The position numbers and the translations under genes are program-made. Below, one piece after another: positions 46,672 through 55,424 of a stretch of DNA of 64,000 nt. The stretch is taken from the NCBI RefSeq assembly GCF_029978005.1, contig NZ_JARKOZ010000114.1, positions 1 through 64,000 on the forward strand, given 5' to 3'. Source of the stretch: Solidesulfovibrio sp. GTDB taxonomy: Bacteria; Desulfobacterota; Desulfovibrionia; Desulfovibrionales; Desulfovibrionaceae. A model generated the notes under the pieces. The model ran no database searches and was not told where the DNA came from. It saw nothing but the letters and a program-made list of their open reading frames with translations. The number at the start of each line of letters is the position of its first letter. Within the stretch, counting starts at the first letter, position 1.

Positions 46672-47850
46672 TCAGCCCGACGCCGCTTCCGAGGCGGGCA
46701 GCGTCGCCGTGACCGTGGTCCCGTCCGCCTCGGACGTGGCGAAGCCGACAAGGCCGCCGTGGGCCCGGGCGATGCGCTCGGCGCTGTAAGTGCCAAGGCC
46801 CGTGCCCCGGGGCTTGCCCGAGGTGACGTACTTCTCGAAAAAGCGGTCGCGGATGGCCTCCGGGATGACGCCCCGGTTGTGGATGGCCACGCGCGCGCCG
46901 GCCTCGTCCCGGGAAAGCCGCACCGTGACCGCCGCGCCGGGCGGCGAGGCCTCCAGGGCGTTTTTGACCAGGTTCGTCAGCATCGTCTCGATGAGGACTT
47001 CCTCGCCGCGACAAAAGACGCCCATTGCCCCCGGCCCGGCCGGCTCGGGCAGGCGCAGGGCAACGCCCAGGGCTTCGGCCTGGGGAGCCAGCGTGTCGAA
47101 GACGTTGCGCACGATGGCGGCAAGCTCCAGGCGCGTGTCCGGCGGCCGGTAGTCGCCGCGCTCGATCTGCATGAGCTTTTCCGTGGAATCGACCAGGTCG
47201 ACCACGCTGGCGATGCCCCGGTGCAGGCGCGGCACCAGCGGGCGCAGCTCCTCGTCGCGCACGTCGTCGAAAAGCGCCAGGGCCAGGGCCTTGAGGGCGT
47301 GCAGCGGCGCCTTGACGTCATGGCGGATGATGCGCTCCACGTCGCGGCGGAACTCCTCGTCCCGGCGGCGCTGGGTCACGTCGAAGCAGTAGCCGATGTA
47401 GCCGCCGAACGCGCCGTCGGGTTCCGTGAACGGACAGCCGATGTCGCAGATCCAGCGGAATTCGCCGCTGTGGTGCCGCAGCCGGTATTCCATCTGGAAG
47501 AATTGCCGGGCGTCGAAGGCTTTCAGGTAGGTTTGCAGGCACCTGTCGAAATCGTCGCGGTGCACGCCCTCGGCCCAGCCGTCGCCGAGCTCCTGTTCCA
47601 GGCCGCGGCCGGTGAAGGAAAGCCAGGTGCGGTTGAACCAGTCGCATTTGGCGTCGCGGCCGGCCCGCCAGATGAGCGCCGGCGCGTCGTTGAGAATGGT
47701 GAGATAGAACTGGGCCGTCTCGTTCGTCGCCGGACACTCCGGCCGAGGCGGCGCGTTGGGGGCCAAGGCCGCTTCGAGGGCGGCGATCCTGCCGCGCGCC
47801 GCGGTCAGTTCCTCGACGAGCTCTTCCTTGGTCTTGTGCGCATCCGGCAT
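46672..47850 (-). CDS. Soluble PAS histidine kinase
   Basis: The 392-residue protein has a short N-terminal coiled coil (KEELVEELTAARGRIAALEAAL), a PAS/PAC domain (about 50-165: APALIWRAGRDAKCDWFNRTWLSF ... YIGYCFDVTQRR), a phosphoacceptor helix with H177 in RIIRHDVKAPL, and a HATPase domain (NLVKNALEAS, GTGLGTYSA). No membrane helix is present, so it senses an internal cue. No response regulator is adjacent. The start at 47850 is chosen over an upstream TTG. Confidence 0.85.
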   Translation of the reverse strand: MPDAHKTKEELVEELTAARGRIAALEAALAPNAPPRPECPATNETAQFYLTILNDAPALIWRAGRDAKCDWFNRTWLSFTGRGLEQELGDGWAEGVHRDDFDRCLQTYLKAFDARQFFQMEYRLRHHSGEFRWICDIGCPFTEPDGAFGGYIGYCFDVTQRRRDEEFRRDVERIIRHDVKAPLHALKALALALFDDVRDEELRPLVPRLHRGIASVVDLVDSTEKLMQIERGDYRPPDTRLELAAIVRNVFDTLAPQAEALGVALRLPEPAGPGAMGVFCRGEEVLIETMLTNLVKNALEASPPGAAVTVRLSRDEAGARVAIHNRGVIPEAIRDRFFEKYVTSGKPRGTGLGTYSAERIARAHGGLVGFATSEADGTTVTATLPASEAASG

Positions 47851-47919
47851 GGCGTGCGCCTCTGGTAAGACAATGGGGATTGCTTTCTCATGGCACAAAT
47901 CGCGTCATGTGGGAAGCGT

Positions 47920-48669
47920 TCAGCCTTCGATGGCCACGAGTTCCACATCGCCGGCCACGCCGACCAGGTCGCCGATCTGGGCGAAGACGCCGCGCACGCC
48001 GCGTCCCTCCATGGCCTGGGCCGCGGCCAGCATGGCCTCGAGGTCGGCGCGGGCGCGCAGCATGTTGCCAAGGGCCGTGGCCGCCGCGTCGGCCACCGCT
48101 CCCCGGTCGGCCGCGACCGTCACCATGTCCGCCTCGCCCAGGCTCAGCGAATGCCCGACCGTGGCCGAGGAGGCGCACACCGCCGCCGGCAGCCGCTCGG
48201 GCGTGAAGGCGAGCGCCAGGCGCGCCCCTTCCACGGGCCGGGCGAGCAGGGCCACCGTGCGCTCCCGGGTGGAGCGCAGGAAGATGTCGCCGCCGTTTTC
48301 CACCACGATGTTGGGCGAGGCGTCGGCGAAGGCGTCGGCCACGGCCTGGGCGAAGGCCCCGGCCACGGCGGCGAAGGGCCCCACGCCAAAGCGTGCCGCC
48401 GCCTCGGCCATATCCCGGGCGACGGCCGGCGCGTCGTCGCGTACGGCCACGGGCGAAAGCGACTCCCGGAAGTCCGGGTGGAGCAGCACGTAGGTGGAAA
48501 GCTCCCGGCGAACCCCGGAGACGAAGGCGGCGATCTCCCGGCCGAGGTCGCGCTCGGCCAGGATGAAGAGGTCGGTCTGTTCCACCACCACCTGGAAGGC
48601 CCTTTCCCCGGGACGGGCGAGGAGCCCCTGGCGGTAGGCGCGCACCGGGTCGGTGAAGACGGCGGGCAT
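47920..48669 (-). CDS. UPF0280-family protein
   Basis: The 249-residue protein contains YRQGLLARPGERAFQVVVEQTDLFILAERDL, FVSGVRRELSTYVLLHPDF, ASPNIVVENGGDIFL and CASSATVGHSLSLGEADMVTVAA, the pattern of the UPF0280 family, which resembles ApbE flavin transferases in fold. The function is unknown. GGAGG lies six bases before the ATG at 48669. It is divergent from a glycosyltransferase. Confidence 0.85.
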   Translation of the reverse strand: MPAVFTDPVRAYRQGLLARPGERAFQVVVEQTDLFILAERDLGREIAAFVSGVRRELSTYVLLHPDFRESLSPVAVRDDAPAVARDMAEAAARFGVGPFAAVAGAFAQAVADAFADASPNIVVENGGDIFLRSTRERTVALLARPVEGARLALAFTPERLPAAVCASSATVGHSLSLGEADMVTVAADRGAVADAAATALGNMLRARADLEAMLAAAQAMEGRGVRGVFAQIGDLVGVAGDVELVAIEG

Positions 48670-48776
48670 GGCGGGCCTCCGTGGGCGATGTCGGGACGGC
48701 CGGACTATGCCCCAGTCGCGCCCCCGGGGGAAGGCCGGCCTTGGCAGCCCGGGACCGGGCATGTAAGGTCGGGCCC

Positions 48777-49664
48777 ATGGAGCAGGAACGGGTCCGGGAG
48801 CGCGCCGCGCCGCTGGTTTCGGCCGTGATCCCGACGCGGGACCGGGCCGGGCTCGTGGGGCGGGCCGTGGCCTCGGCCCTGGCCCAGACTTACGCGCCTC
48901 TCGAAGTGATCGTGGTGGACGACGGCTCGACGGACGACACGCCGGCCGTGCTCGCCGGCCTGGCCGATCCCCGGCTGCGCCTGCTTGCCCACGACCGGGG
49001 GCGGGGCGTGTCCGCCGCGCGCAACACGGGCCTGGCCGCCGCCCGGGGGGAATATCTCGCCCTGCTCGATTCCGACGACGCCTGGCTGCCGGAAAAAACC
49101 GCCCGGCAGCTGGCCTTCATGCGGGAGCGGGGCCTGGCCGTCAGCCAGACCCAGGAAATCTGGATGCGCGGCGGCCGCCGGGTCAACCCGGGCCGGGTCC
49201 ACGCCAAGCCCGACGGATTTTTCTTCGAACAGGCCCTCGAACGGTGTCTGGTCAGTCCCTCCACGGTGATGTTCACCCGCCGGTTTCTCGACGAGGTGGG
49301 CGGCTTCGACGAGAGCCTGCCGGCCTGCGAGGATTACGATCTGTGGCTGCGCACCCTGCTGCGCCATCCCGTGGGCCTGCTTGACGAGCACCTGGCCGTG
49401 CGCCACGGCGGCCGGCCGGACCAGCTCTCCGCCGTCTACGTCGGCCAGGACCTCCTGCGCGTGCGGTCCATGGCCCGGCTGCTCGGCCGGGACGATCTTT
49501 CGGCCTGGCACAGGACGTGCATAAAAAAGGAGCTGCGACGCAAGGCGTTACGCTATGCCCAGGGCTGCCTCAAGCGCGACCGGCCGGAAGAGGCCGCCCG
49601 GGTGCTGGCCCTGGTCGACGAAGCGGCGGGGCCGGCGTCACAAGCGGATGGAGACCCCCGATAA
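48777..49664 (+). CDS. Family 2 glycosyltransferase
   Basis: The 295-residue protein shows the GT2 (GT-A fold) core: VSAVIPTRDRAGLVGRAVASALAQTY, VIVVDDGSTDDTPAVL, GVSAARNTGLAAARGEYLALLDSDD (the DxD metal site) and EVGGFDESLPACEDYDLWLRTL. Sugar and acceptor cannot be told. It stands alone and is followed by a family 1 repeat. Confidence 0.9.
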   Translation: MEQERVRERAAPLVSAVIPTRDRAGLVGRAVASALAQTYAPLEVIVVDDGSTDDTPAVLAGLADPRLRLLAHDRGRGVSAARNTGLAAARGEYLALLDSDDAWLPEKTARQLAFMRERGLAVSQTQEIWMRGGRRVNPGRVHAKPDGFFFEQALERCLVSPSTVMFTRRFLDEVGGFDESLPACEDYDLWLRTLLRHPVGLLDEHLAVRHGGRPDQLSAVYVGQDLLRVRSMARLLGRDDLSAWHRTCIKKELRRKALRYAQGCLKRDRPEEAARVLALVDEAAGPASQADGDPR

Positions 49665-49714
49665 GGAAGGGAAGCGGGCCGCACGACGAAAAAAAGCAGA
49701 AATCCTTTGCCGGG

Positions 49715-49752
49715 ATTCCAAAGGGCGGCAGCCCTTTGGCCGCCGGAGGCTT
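49715..49752. repeat. Dispersed intergenic hairpin repeat, family 1 (copy C)
   Basis: Hairpin arms CCAAAGGGC (49718-49726) and GCCCTTTGG (49731-49739) are followed by CCGCCGGAGGCTTCC. Reverse-complemented, this gives GAAGCCTCCGGCGG before the hairpin, matching copies A and D. It lies between the convergent glycosyltransferase and moaE genes. Confidence 0.72.
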
Positions 49753-49775
49753 CCTTCCTGCCGATAGTGCGGCGG

Positions 49776-50135
49776 CTAGGGCGCGATTTCCTTCTTGGTG
49801 ATGGCTTCGGCCTTGACGCGGGTGAGGGTGCGGGTGAGGCCGGCCAGGACGTTTTCGCGGATGTCGCCGGCGGCGACGATGAAGAGCAGGTCGTCCCCGG
49901 GCTTGAACACCCCGGCCCGGGCCTCGACCAGCACCCGGAACATGCCGGGCATGGCCTCGCCCTCGCGGCGGATGGCCTCCACGAGGTCCTGGTCCACGCG
50001 GACTTCGAGCCTGCCCACGGGAGCGCCGTTTCGAGACGTGGCCCGGGCCACGCCGTTGTGCACGAGCACCATGCCGACCTTCTCGAGGAAGCCCGGCTCG
50101 GCCTTGAGGGACGCGATGGTTTTTGAGATGTCCAT
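49776..50135 (-). CDS. moaE: Molybdopterin synthase catalytic subunit-like protein
   Basis: The 119-residue protein resembles MoaE, which adds sulphur to the molybdenum cofactor precursor. The end VKAEAITKKE keeps the spacing of the lysines in E. coli MoaE (VKxxAPFWKKE), and GMVLVHNGVARATSRNG aligns with its N-terminal region. It is about 30 residues shorter than E. coli MoaE. moaD is not adjacent. It is divergent from the 902-residue gene, 28 bp apart. Confidence 0.75.
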   Translation of the reverse strand: MDISKTIASLKAEPGFLEKVGMVLVHNGVARATSRNGAPVGRLEVRVDQDLVEAIRREGEAMPGMFRVLVEARAGVFKPGDDLLFIVAAGDIRENVLAGLTRTLTRVKAEAITKKEIAP

Positions 50136-50163
50136 GGGAGCCAAATAAGGGAGAAGCCCGCCG

Positions 50164-52872
50164 TTGTCCACGCTCTACATCACCAACCTGCTCGAGAAGC
50201 TGCCCCAGGTGGGCAACACCCGGATGGTGCACACGGGGCTTGGGGTCTGGGTGGCCTGGGACGGCCAGCTCGACTCCGCCTTCGACGCCATGCTCCAGGA
50301 CTACGGCGGCTTCCGCATGGCCGACACCACGGGGCAGGCCTTGTGGTACTTCCTCGGCGAGGAGGGCCTGCGCGCCCTGGCCCGCATCCACGTCTGGGGT
50401 CGGGTCAACGCCTTGCCGATCTTCATCGAGGTCTTTCCGGCCTCGCTGCTGGTCAGCCCCAAGTTCGAGCGCGCCGTGTCCATCTCGGTGGAACTGTCCC
50501 GGCAGCATGTCATCCCGTCGGATTCCCTGGAGATACTGCTCCATCCCAACCTTAAGGCCCAGCTGGCCGGCAATCCCGGCCTGACGAGCGCGCCCATCAA
50601 ACCGGCCTCGGGCCTGGCCCGGGTGCCTTTCGAGCGCTTCGAGGCCAACCCCGGCCTGGCCTACGACTCGGGCCTGAGCTGGATGGGCGTCATACGGCCG
50701 CTGGGCGACCCCCTGGCCCGGGACACGGCCGAGGGCTGGCGCAACATCGCGGCGGAGCTGCACGACATCATCGACCGGTTCGGGTTCAAATTCATGCGCC
50801 ACGAGGGGTTTCTGCTCTTCGAGGCCCCGGGCCTGCGCCATTTCCGGACTTGGTGCCAGGACACGGTCACGCGCATCATGCGCCTCAAGGAGGAGAAGGA
50901 CGCCAGCGGCGAGGGCCATTACTGGCCGAGCGTCATGGCCGTCGTGCCGTCCAAGGGGCGCACCTTCGGCAAGGACCTGCCGCGCCGGCTGGGGCTCAAC
51001 TGGGACCTGCTGACGCCGGACTTCCCCCATATGAGCTTCCGCTCGGCCTTTCTCCTTGGCGACGAGTTCGTCATCCACGAGGCCAGGGCCCTGTCGCGGG
51101 GCTCCAACATCGACGACTGGTGCAACGTGAGCCTGGTCGCGGCCGGGGAGGAGTCGGACAAGACCGGCTCCCTGGTCGTGCCCCTGCCCGGCAGCCTGTC
51201 CGTGGCCGAGGCCTCGCCGTGCTTCTACTGCGGCCTGGGCAACCACGAGCCCCGGATGTGCCCGTCCAAGGCCCTGGACGCGCCCCGGCCGGAGATCTGG
51301 GACCGTTTCGGCCGGCTGCCCATCGCCGGCATGGAGGCCCTGTCCCAGAAGCTCGACGCCGCCCTGTCCGCCGATCCCCTGGGCGAGATGTACAAGCGCC
51401 TGGCCGCCAAGGAAGACGCGGACCTGCTTCTGGCGGCCATCTTCGAGATCGACCAGCCCCTGCAGCTGCGCATGCTGGAGGCGGTCTGGCGGGCCAAGGG
51501 CAAGGACCTGCCGGCCGGAGTCGAGCAGCTCGGCCGGCGCGAGGGGGACTTCTTCTGGGACGCCCTGACGGCCCTTCGCGAGCGCAACGCCGAGAATTAC
51601 GAAAACCTGATGCTCCAGGCCCTGACCAAGTATCCCCGGTCCTTCCAGCCCAAGTCCCTCCAGGGTTTCGCCGCCATGGAGGCCGGAGACTGGACCAAGG
51701 CGGTCTATTATTGGCAGGAGTCCGGCCGGCTCAGCTACACGGGCCTCCAGCGCGCGTTCTTCCTGTGGCTCCAGGCCCGGGCCCTGGAGGTCCAGGGCGA
51801 GCAGCACAAGGCCATCGCCCTGTACCGGGAGACCCTCAAGGAAAGCCCCAAGTGGATCGAGCCCGTCTACCGCCAGGGCGTGTGCCTGGTGAAGATGGGC
51901 TTCACGGACCAGGGCATGCAGCTCTTCTCCCAGCTGATCGCGAGCGATCCGTCCATGTTCAACCGGGTGATGATCGACCCGGAACTCGAGCGCGGCCGGC
52001 CGCACATCCTGGCCGCCTTGTGGCGGGTATGGAAGCAGGCGCAGGAAACCTCCCAGACGCTGACGGCGAGCCTGGGGGAACTGTCCGAATCGCTGCGCGA
52101 GCGCTTCCTGGCCGGGGAGCCGTACCTGGTCGAGGCCGAGGAAAGGATCCAGAATCTGGTGAGTCTCGGCAAGTTGGGCAACTACGTGGCCTTCAAGGGC
52201 TTCGAGGCAGGCACCGCCGACGTCGAAGAACAGGTGAAGAAGAAGGTCGCCAGCGAAGTCAAGGTGATGCAGCAGGAGCAGGCCAGGCAGTTCGAGGACC
52301 TCAAAAGCGTGCAGCGCGAGGCGGCCTGGTTTCCCTTTCCGTCGCTTCTGCGCGAATTCAACAACGATTTCAACTATTGCGCCACCCGGCTCAACTGGAT
52401 GCGCACCTCCCCCATGGATGAGCCGGCCAACTTCCACAAGAGCCGGGAATACCTGCCCGAGGTGGACGAGCGCATCCGCACCCTGCGCACGCGGCTCATC
52501 ACCCTGCGCATCGTGCGCGACTCCACCTTTTTCTGCATGCTGCTCGGCCGCAACTTCCTGTGGATGGAGGTGGCGGGGCTGGGGCTGTCCCTGGTGCTGG
52601 TGCCGCTTTTCGTCTACCTTTTTCAGTCCTCGGGCCAGGGCTGGGTGGCGGACATGGTGGAGCAGCAGAAGTGGCAGCTGCAAAAGGGGCTGGTCATCAT
52701 CCTGACCATCGCGGCCATGGCCCTGGCCTCCATCAAGACCGCCCTGTCCTTCGACTCGAAAAAGCGCAAGCTCTTCAAGCTGGCCGAGGAAGGCAAGCTG
52801 CCGGCGAAAAAGCCCAAGCCGAAGAAGAAGCCCAAGGCCAAGCCGAAGCCCAAGGCCAAGCCCAAGAAGTAG
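50164..52872 (+). CDS. Large protein with CCHC zinc knuckle, TPR-like region and C-terminal membrane helices
   Basis: The 902-residue protein starts at TTG 50164; an upstream stop leaves no other start, and GGGAG lies about ten bases before it. Order: a novel N-terminal region (1-340); a zinc knuckle C353-x2-C356-x4-H361-x4-C366; TPR-like helices (about 480-640, e.g. SLQGFAAMEAGDWTKAVYYWQES); charged helices; two membrane helices (about 803-823 and 841-861); and a Lys/Pro tail (880-902). The knuckle resembles nucleic-acid-binding CCHC modules. I do not recognise the full protein. It would sit in the membrane with most of its mass in the cytoplasm. Confidence 0.8.
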   Translation: MSTLYITNLLEKLPQVGNTRMVHTGLGVWVAWDGQLDSAFDAMLQDYGGFRMADTTGQALWYFLGEEGLRALARIHVWGRVNALPIFIEVFPASLLVSPKFERAVSISVELSRQHVIPSDSLEILLHPNLKAQLAGNPGLTSAPIKPASGLARVPFERFEANPGLAYDSGLSWMGVIRPLGDPLARDTAEGWRNIAAELHDIIDRFGFKFMRHEGFLLFEAPGLRHFRTWCQDTVTRIMRLKEEKDASGEGHYWPSVMAVVPSKGRTFGKDLPRRLGLNWDLLTPDFPHMSFRSAFLLGDEFVIHEARALSRGSNIDDWCNVSLVAAGEESDKTGSLVVPLPGSLSVAEASPCFYCGLGNHEPRMCPSKALDAPRPEIWDRFGRLPIAGMEALSQKLDAALSADPLGEMYKRLAAKEDADLLLAAIFEIDQPLQLRMLEAVWRAKGKDLPAGVEQLGRREGDFFWDALTALRERNAENYENLMLQALTKYPRSFQPKSLQGFAAMEAGDWTKAVYYWQESGRLSYTGLQRAFFLWLQARALEVQGEQHKAIALYRETLKESPKWIEPVYRQGVCLVKMGFTDQGMQLFSQLIASDPSMFNRVMIDPELERGRPHILAALWRVWKQAQETSQTLTASLGELSESLRERFLAGEPYLVEAEERIQNLVSLGKLGNYVAFKGFEAGTADVEEQVKKKVASEVKVMQQEQARQFEDLKSVQREAAWFPFPSLLREFNNDFNYCATRLNWMRTSPMDEPANFHKSREYLPEVDERIRTLRTRLITLRIVRDSTFFCMLLGRNFLWMEVAGLGLSLVLVPLFVYLFQSSGQGWVADMVEQQKWQLQKGLVIILTIAAMALASIKTALSFDSKKRKLFKLAEEGKLPAKKPKPKKKPKAKPKPKAKPKK

Positions 52873-52887
52873 GAGGGCGGCGGACGC

Positions 52888-52922
52888 AAAAAAAGGCGGC
52901 GGGTCGCCCCGCCGCCTTTTTT
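52888..52922. terminator. Bidirectional terminator between the 902-aa gene and dsrC
   Basis: GGCGGCGGG (52895-52903) pairs with CCCGCCGCC (52908-52916), flanked by A7 on the left and T6 on the right, so it can end transcripts on both strands. Confidence 0.9.
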
Positions 52923-52940
52923 CCTCGAGGAGGGAAAGGC

Positions 52941-53258
52941 CTAGACGCAGCCGGTGGGCTTGGGCAGACCGGCCATCTTGCAGGCTCCTTTGCCCGGTCC
53001 GGACGGGAACAGCTCATAGATGTGCTTGAGCTTGAAGCCGGTGACCTTGGAAAGGATGCGGACCATGGGAGCGATGCCGTTCTTCTTGTAGTAGTCCTGG
53101 AGGAACTCGATGACCTTGTTGTGCTCGGGGGTCAGTTCCTTGATGCCCTCGGAGTCCTTCACGTAGTCAACCCACTCCAGGGTCCAGTCCTCGAATTTCT
53201 GCAGGAAGCCGTCTTCGTCGACTTCGAACGTTTTTCCTTTGTACTCGACAGTAGCCAT
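52941..53258 (-). CDS. dsrC: Sulfite reductase-associated sulfur carrier DsrC
   Basis: DsrC takes sulphur from DsrAB as a trisulphide between its two C-terminal cysteines. The 105-residue protein keeps both (C93 in GACKMAG and C104 in the final PTGCV) and the family core (IAPMVRILSKVTGFKLKHIYELFPSGPGKG). This pairing marks true dissimilatory DsrC rather than TusE-like relatives. AAGGAGG lies six bases before the ATG. It is monocistronic, with a separate promoter region upstream and a strong terminator. dsrAB are not in the window. Confidence 0.97.
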   Translation of the reverse strand: MATVEYKGKTFEVDEDGFLQKFEDWTLEWVDYVKDSEGIKELTPEHNKVIEFLQDYYKKNGIAPMVRILSKVTGFKLKHIYELFPSGPGKGACKMAGLPKPTGCV

Positions 53259-53560
53259 GCGCATCCTCCTTACAGGTTGATGAGAACAGCGCCCGGACCG
53301 TTTGCGCAAAACCGGGCGATTTCCAAGCGCCGCCCCGCTTGGCGGGGGGGCCTCACCCAGAATCAGAGCACCCTTGATGCCCGATGGGTCGATGTTGCAC
53401 TGGCGAGCCGTTTTGAAGCCGCCGGCTCCCGAGTTATTTTTTTAACGTACTCTGCGTCGCCATGCATTGTCAATGCCTTTCGCTGCATTTGACGCGTCGT
53501 TTTGTCAAAATTGTGCATAAAATCACAATATTGTCTACAATGGCGGTCGAATTCCGTCGG
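53259..53560 (-). promoter_or_regulatory. dsrC upstream region with candidate promoter
   Basis: This 302-bp gap holds no gene. On the minus strand a consensus -35 TTGACA (53473-53468), an 18-bp spacer and a weak -10 TACGTT (53449-53444) are followed by an A/T tract. The 5' leader would be about 180 bases long. The -10 match is poor. Confidence 0.4.
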
Positions 53561-55312
53561 TCAGGCGCTTTCCTCCCGAAGGCGGGAAAGGGCTTCCCTG
53601 GCGAAACCGATGTCCGGGTCCAGCGTCAGGGCGGCGTGCAGGTGGTGGGCGGCCATCTCCGTCTGCCCCAGGCGCTCCAGGCACAGCCCCAGGTTGGCCA
53701 GGTCCATGGCCGAGCCGGCGTCCTGGTCCAGGGCGGCCTGGAAATCGGCCGCCGCCGCCGCGTAGTCCCCGGCCTTGAACCGGGCCACGCCGCGCAGGTT
53801 GTAGTATTCCTTGACCTCCGGCGACAGGGCGATGGCCCGGTCGAGCAGCGGCGGCGTCTCGGCGTGGCGGCCCAGAAGCGACAGGGCGTGAGCTTGGTAG
53901 AAGGCGGCCAGGGCCCGGTCCTCGTCGCGGCTCTCCAGGGCCTCGGCCCGGGCGAAGCCGGCCAGGGCCCCTTCCGGATCGTTTTGGCGCAGGGCCAGCA
54001 CGCCCTCGAAAAAGGGCAGGTAGGCGGCGTCCGGCACGATTTGCGCGAGCTCGGCCAGTCCCTGCCGGGCCGTTTCCGGGTCGGCCCGCTCGGCCAGCAT
54101 CCGGCCCGTGAAAAGCCCGAGGCCCGCCGCCGGGGTGCGCTCGCGAAAGAGCAGGCCCGGGGCGAAGTTGTAGTTGGCGGAAAGCCCAAGTTCCGGATGG
54201 GTGGTGTCCACGGTGAAGAGCGGCTGGCCGCGCTCGGCCATGCGCTCGGCCAGGGCGGCCAGTTCGGCGGCGATGTCCGGGGCGGACACGTCGGGCAGGC
54301 TGTCGAGCGGCGCGGTCGGGCCGGCCATGAGCCAGTCCGCCTCTTCCAGGCGCGTGAACTTCGGCAGGCCCGAGGCCTCGTAGTTGCTCGACGTCTCGAA
54401 GTCGCCGGCCAGCTGGGCCACCTCGGTCAGGGCCCGGATGGCGGCCTTGGCCGGCGAGGAGGCCGTGCCGGCGGTGAAGACGATTTCCGAGGCCTGGGGG
54501 AAGGTGGCCGGATCGTAGGCGATGGCCCCCACCGTGGGCGCGGGCATGCCCAGGGAGAAGTCCTTGAGCAGGACGCGAACGCCCGTGCGCTCGAAGGCGG
54601 CCAGCAACTCGCGCAGGACCGGGTCGTGGCAGCTGGCCGGGTCGATGGTGGGAAGCGCCGGCCGGTCGCGGTCGATCACGGCGCAGACATGGCGCTCGAT
54701 GAGCTCGCAGGCCCCCTGGAGCACGGATTCCTCGAAGCAGTTGCCGGCCGAGGAGCCGTTGAATTCGTTTAAGAGCTTGAACCAATCCAGCGGCACGGCG
54801 ACCTCGGTCCCGGCGGCCACGTCCCGGGCCAGGACGAAGTCCCAGGCGTAGAGGTCCAGGATGCGCCGGGCCGTGGCCGCGCCGCAGGGGTCGGCCACGC
54901 TTGCGGCCACAAGCTCGGCCGGAAGCAGCGCCGGGCCGAAGAAGGCCTCGGCCTGGCTCCAGGTGGCGCGGGCGAAGCGGTCCGCGTCGGCGAAATAGGA
55001 AAAGAAGCTGAAGCGCTCGGCCAGTTCCATGAGGGCCGAGGCCTCGGCCTGGATGGGGGTCGCGCCCTTGCCCATCTGCTTGCGGGTGGGCATGACCGCC
55101 CGGGCCGATTCGCCGCAAAGGCTCATGTAGACCGGGATGCCGAGACGTCCGGTGTCGATGCGCCGGGTTTCGGCCAGCACGCCCCGGCCCAGCCGGGCGA
55201 AGGCCTCGCGGGCCCGGGCCACGGTCTCGGCCGGGGGGCAGATCTTGTCCAGTTCCAGGGTGTGGCCCTTGGGCCGGGAAGTCAGTCCGTGCAGGGCGTC
55301 GTTTTCGGGCAT
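53561..55312 (-). CDS. YcaO-domain protein with C-terminal TPR repeats
   Basis: The 583-residue protein has a YcaO ATP-binding domain (about 30-390) with the diagnostic GKGATPIQAEASALMELAER and CFEESVLQGACELIERH helices that carry the Glu and Arg ligands. YcaO enzymes phosphorylate peptide backbones to make azolines or thioamides. TPR-like repeats (about 395-580) follow, such as AAAAADFQAALDQDAGSAMDLANLGLCLERLGQ, suggesting a protein partner. It lies between dsrC and a methyltransferase on the same strand. Its substrate is unknown; DsrC is a guess by position. Confidence 0.9.
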   Translation of the reverse strand: MPENDALHGLTSRPKGHTLELDKICPPAETVARAREAFARLGRGVLAETRRIDTGRLGIPVYMSLCGESARAVMPTRKQMGKGATPIQAEASALMELAERFSFFSYFADADRFARATWSQAEAFFGPALLPAELVAASVADPCGAATARRILDLYAWDFVLARDVAAGTEVAVPLDWFKLLNEFNGSSAGNCFEESVLQGACELIERHVCAVIDRDRPALPTIDPASCHDPVLRELLAAFERTGVRVLLKDFSLGMPAPTVGAIAYDPATFPQASEIVFTAGTASSPAKAAIRALTEVAQLAGDFETSSNYEASGLPKFTRLEEADWLMAGPTAPLDSLPDVSAPDIAAELAALAERMAERGQPLFTVDTTHPELGLSANYNFAPGLLFRERTPAAGLGLFTGRMLAERADPETARQGLAELAQIVPDAAYLPFFEGVLALRQNDPEGALAGFARAEALESRDEDRALAAFYQAHALSLLGRHAETPPLLDRAIALSPEVKEYYNLRGVARFKAGDYAAAAADFQAALDQDAGSAMDLANLGLCLERLGQTEMAAHHLHAALTLDPDIGFAREALSRLREESA

Positions 55313-55424
55313 GGGCGTGTCCGGTGTCTAAAGGGTGCGGCCGGATCGGCAGCGTTGCGGACGGCGCGCCGCCCGCAACGGGTCGGGGCTCTGGGGGCGG
55401 GCGGGCGTCCGGCGCGGACCGGGA

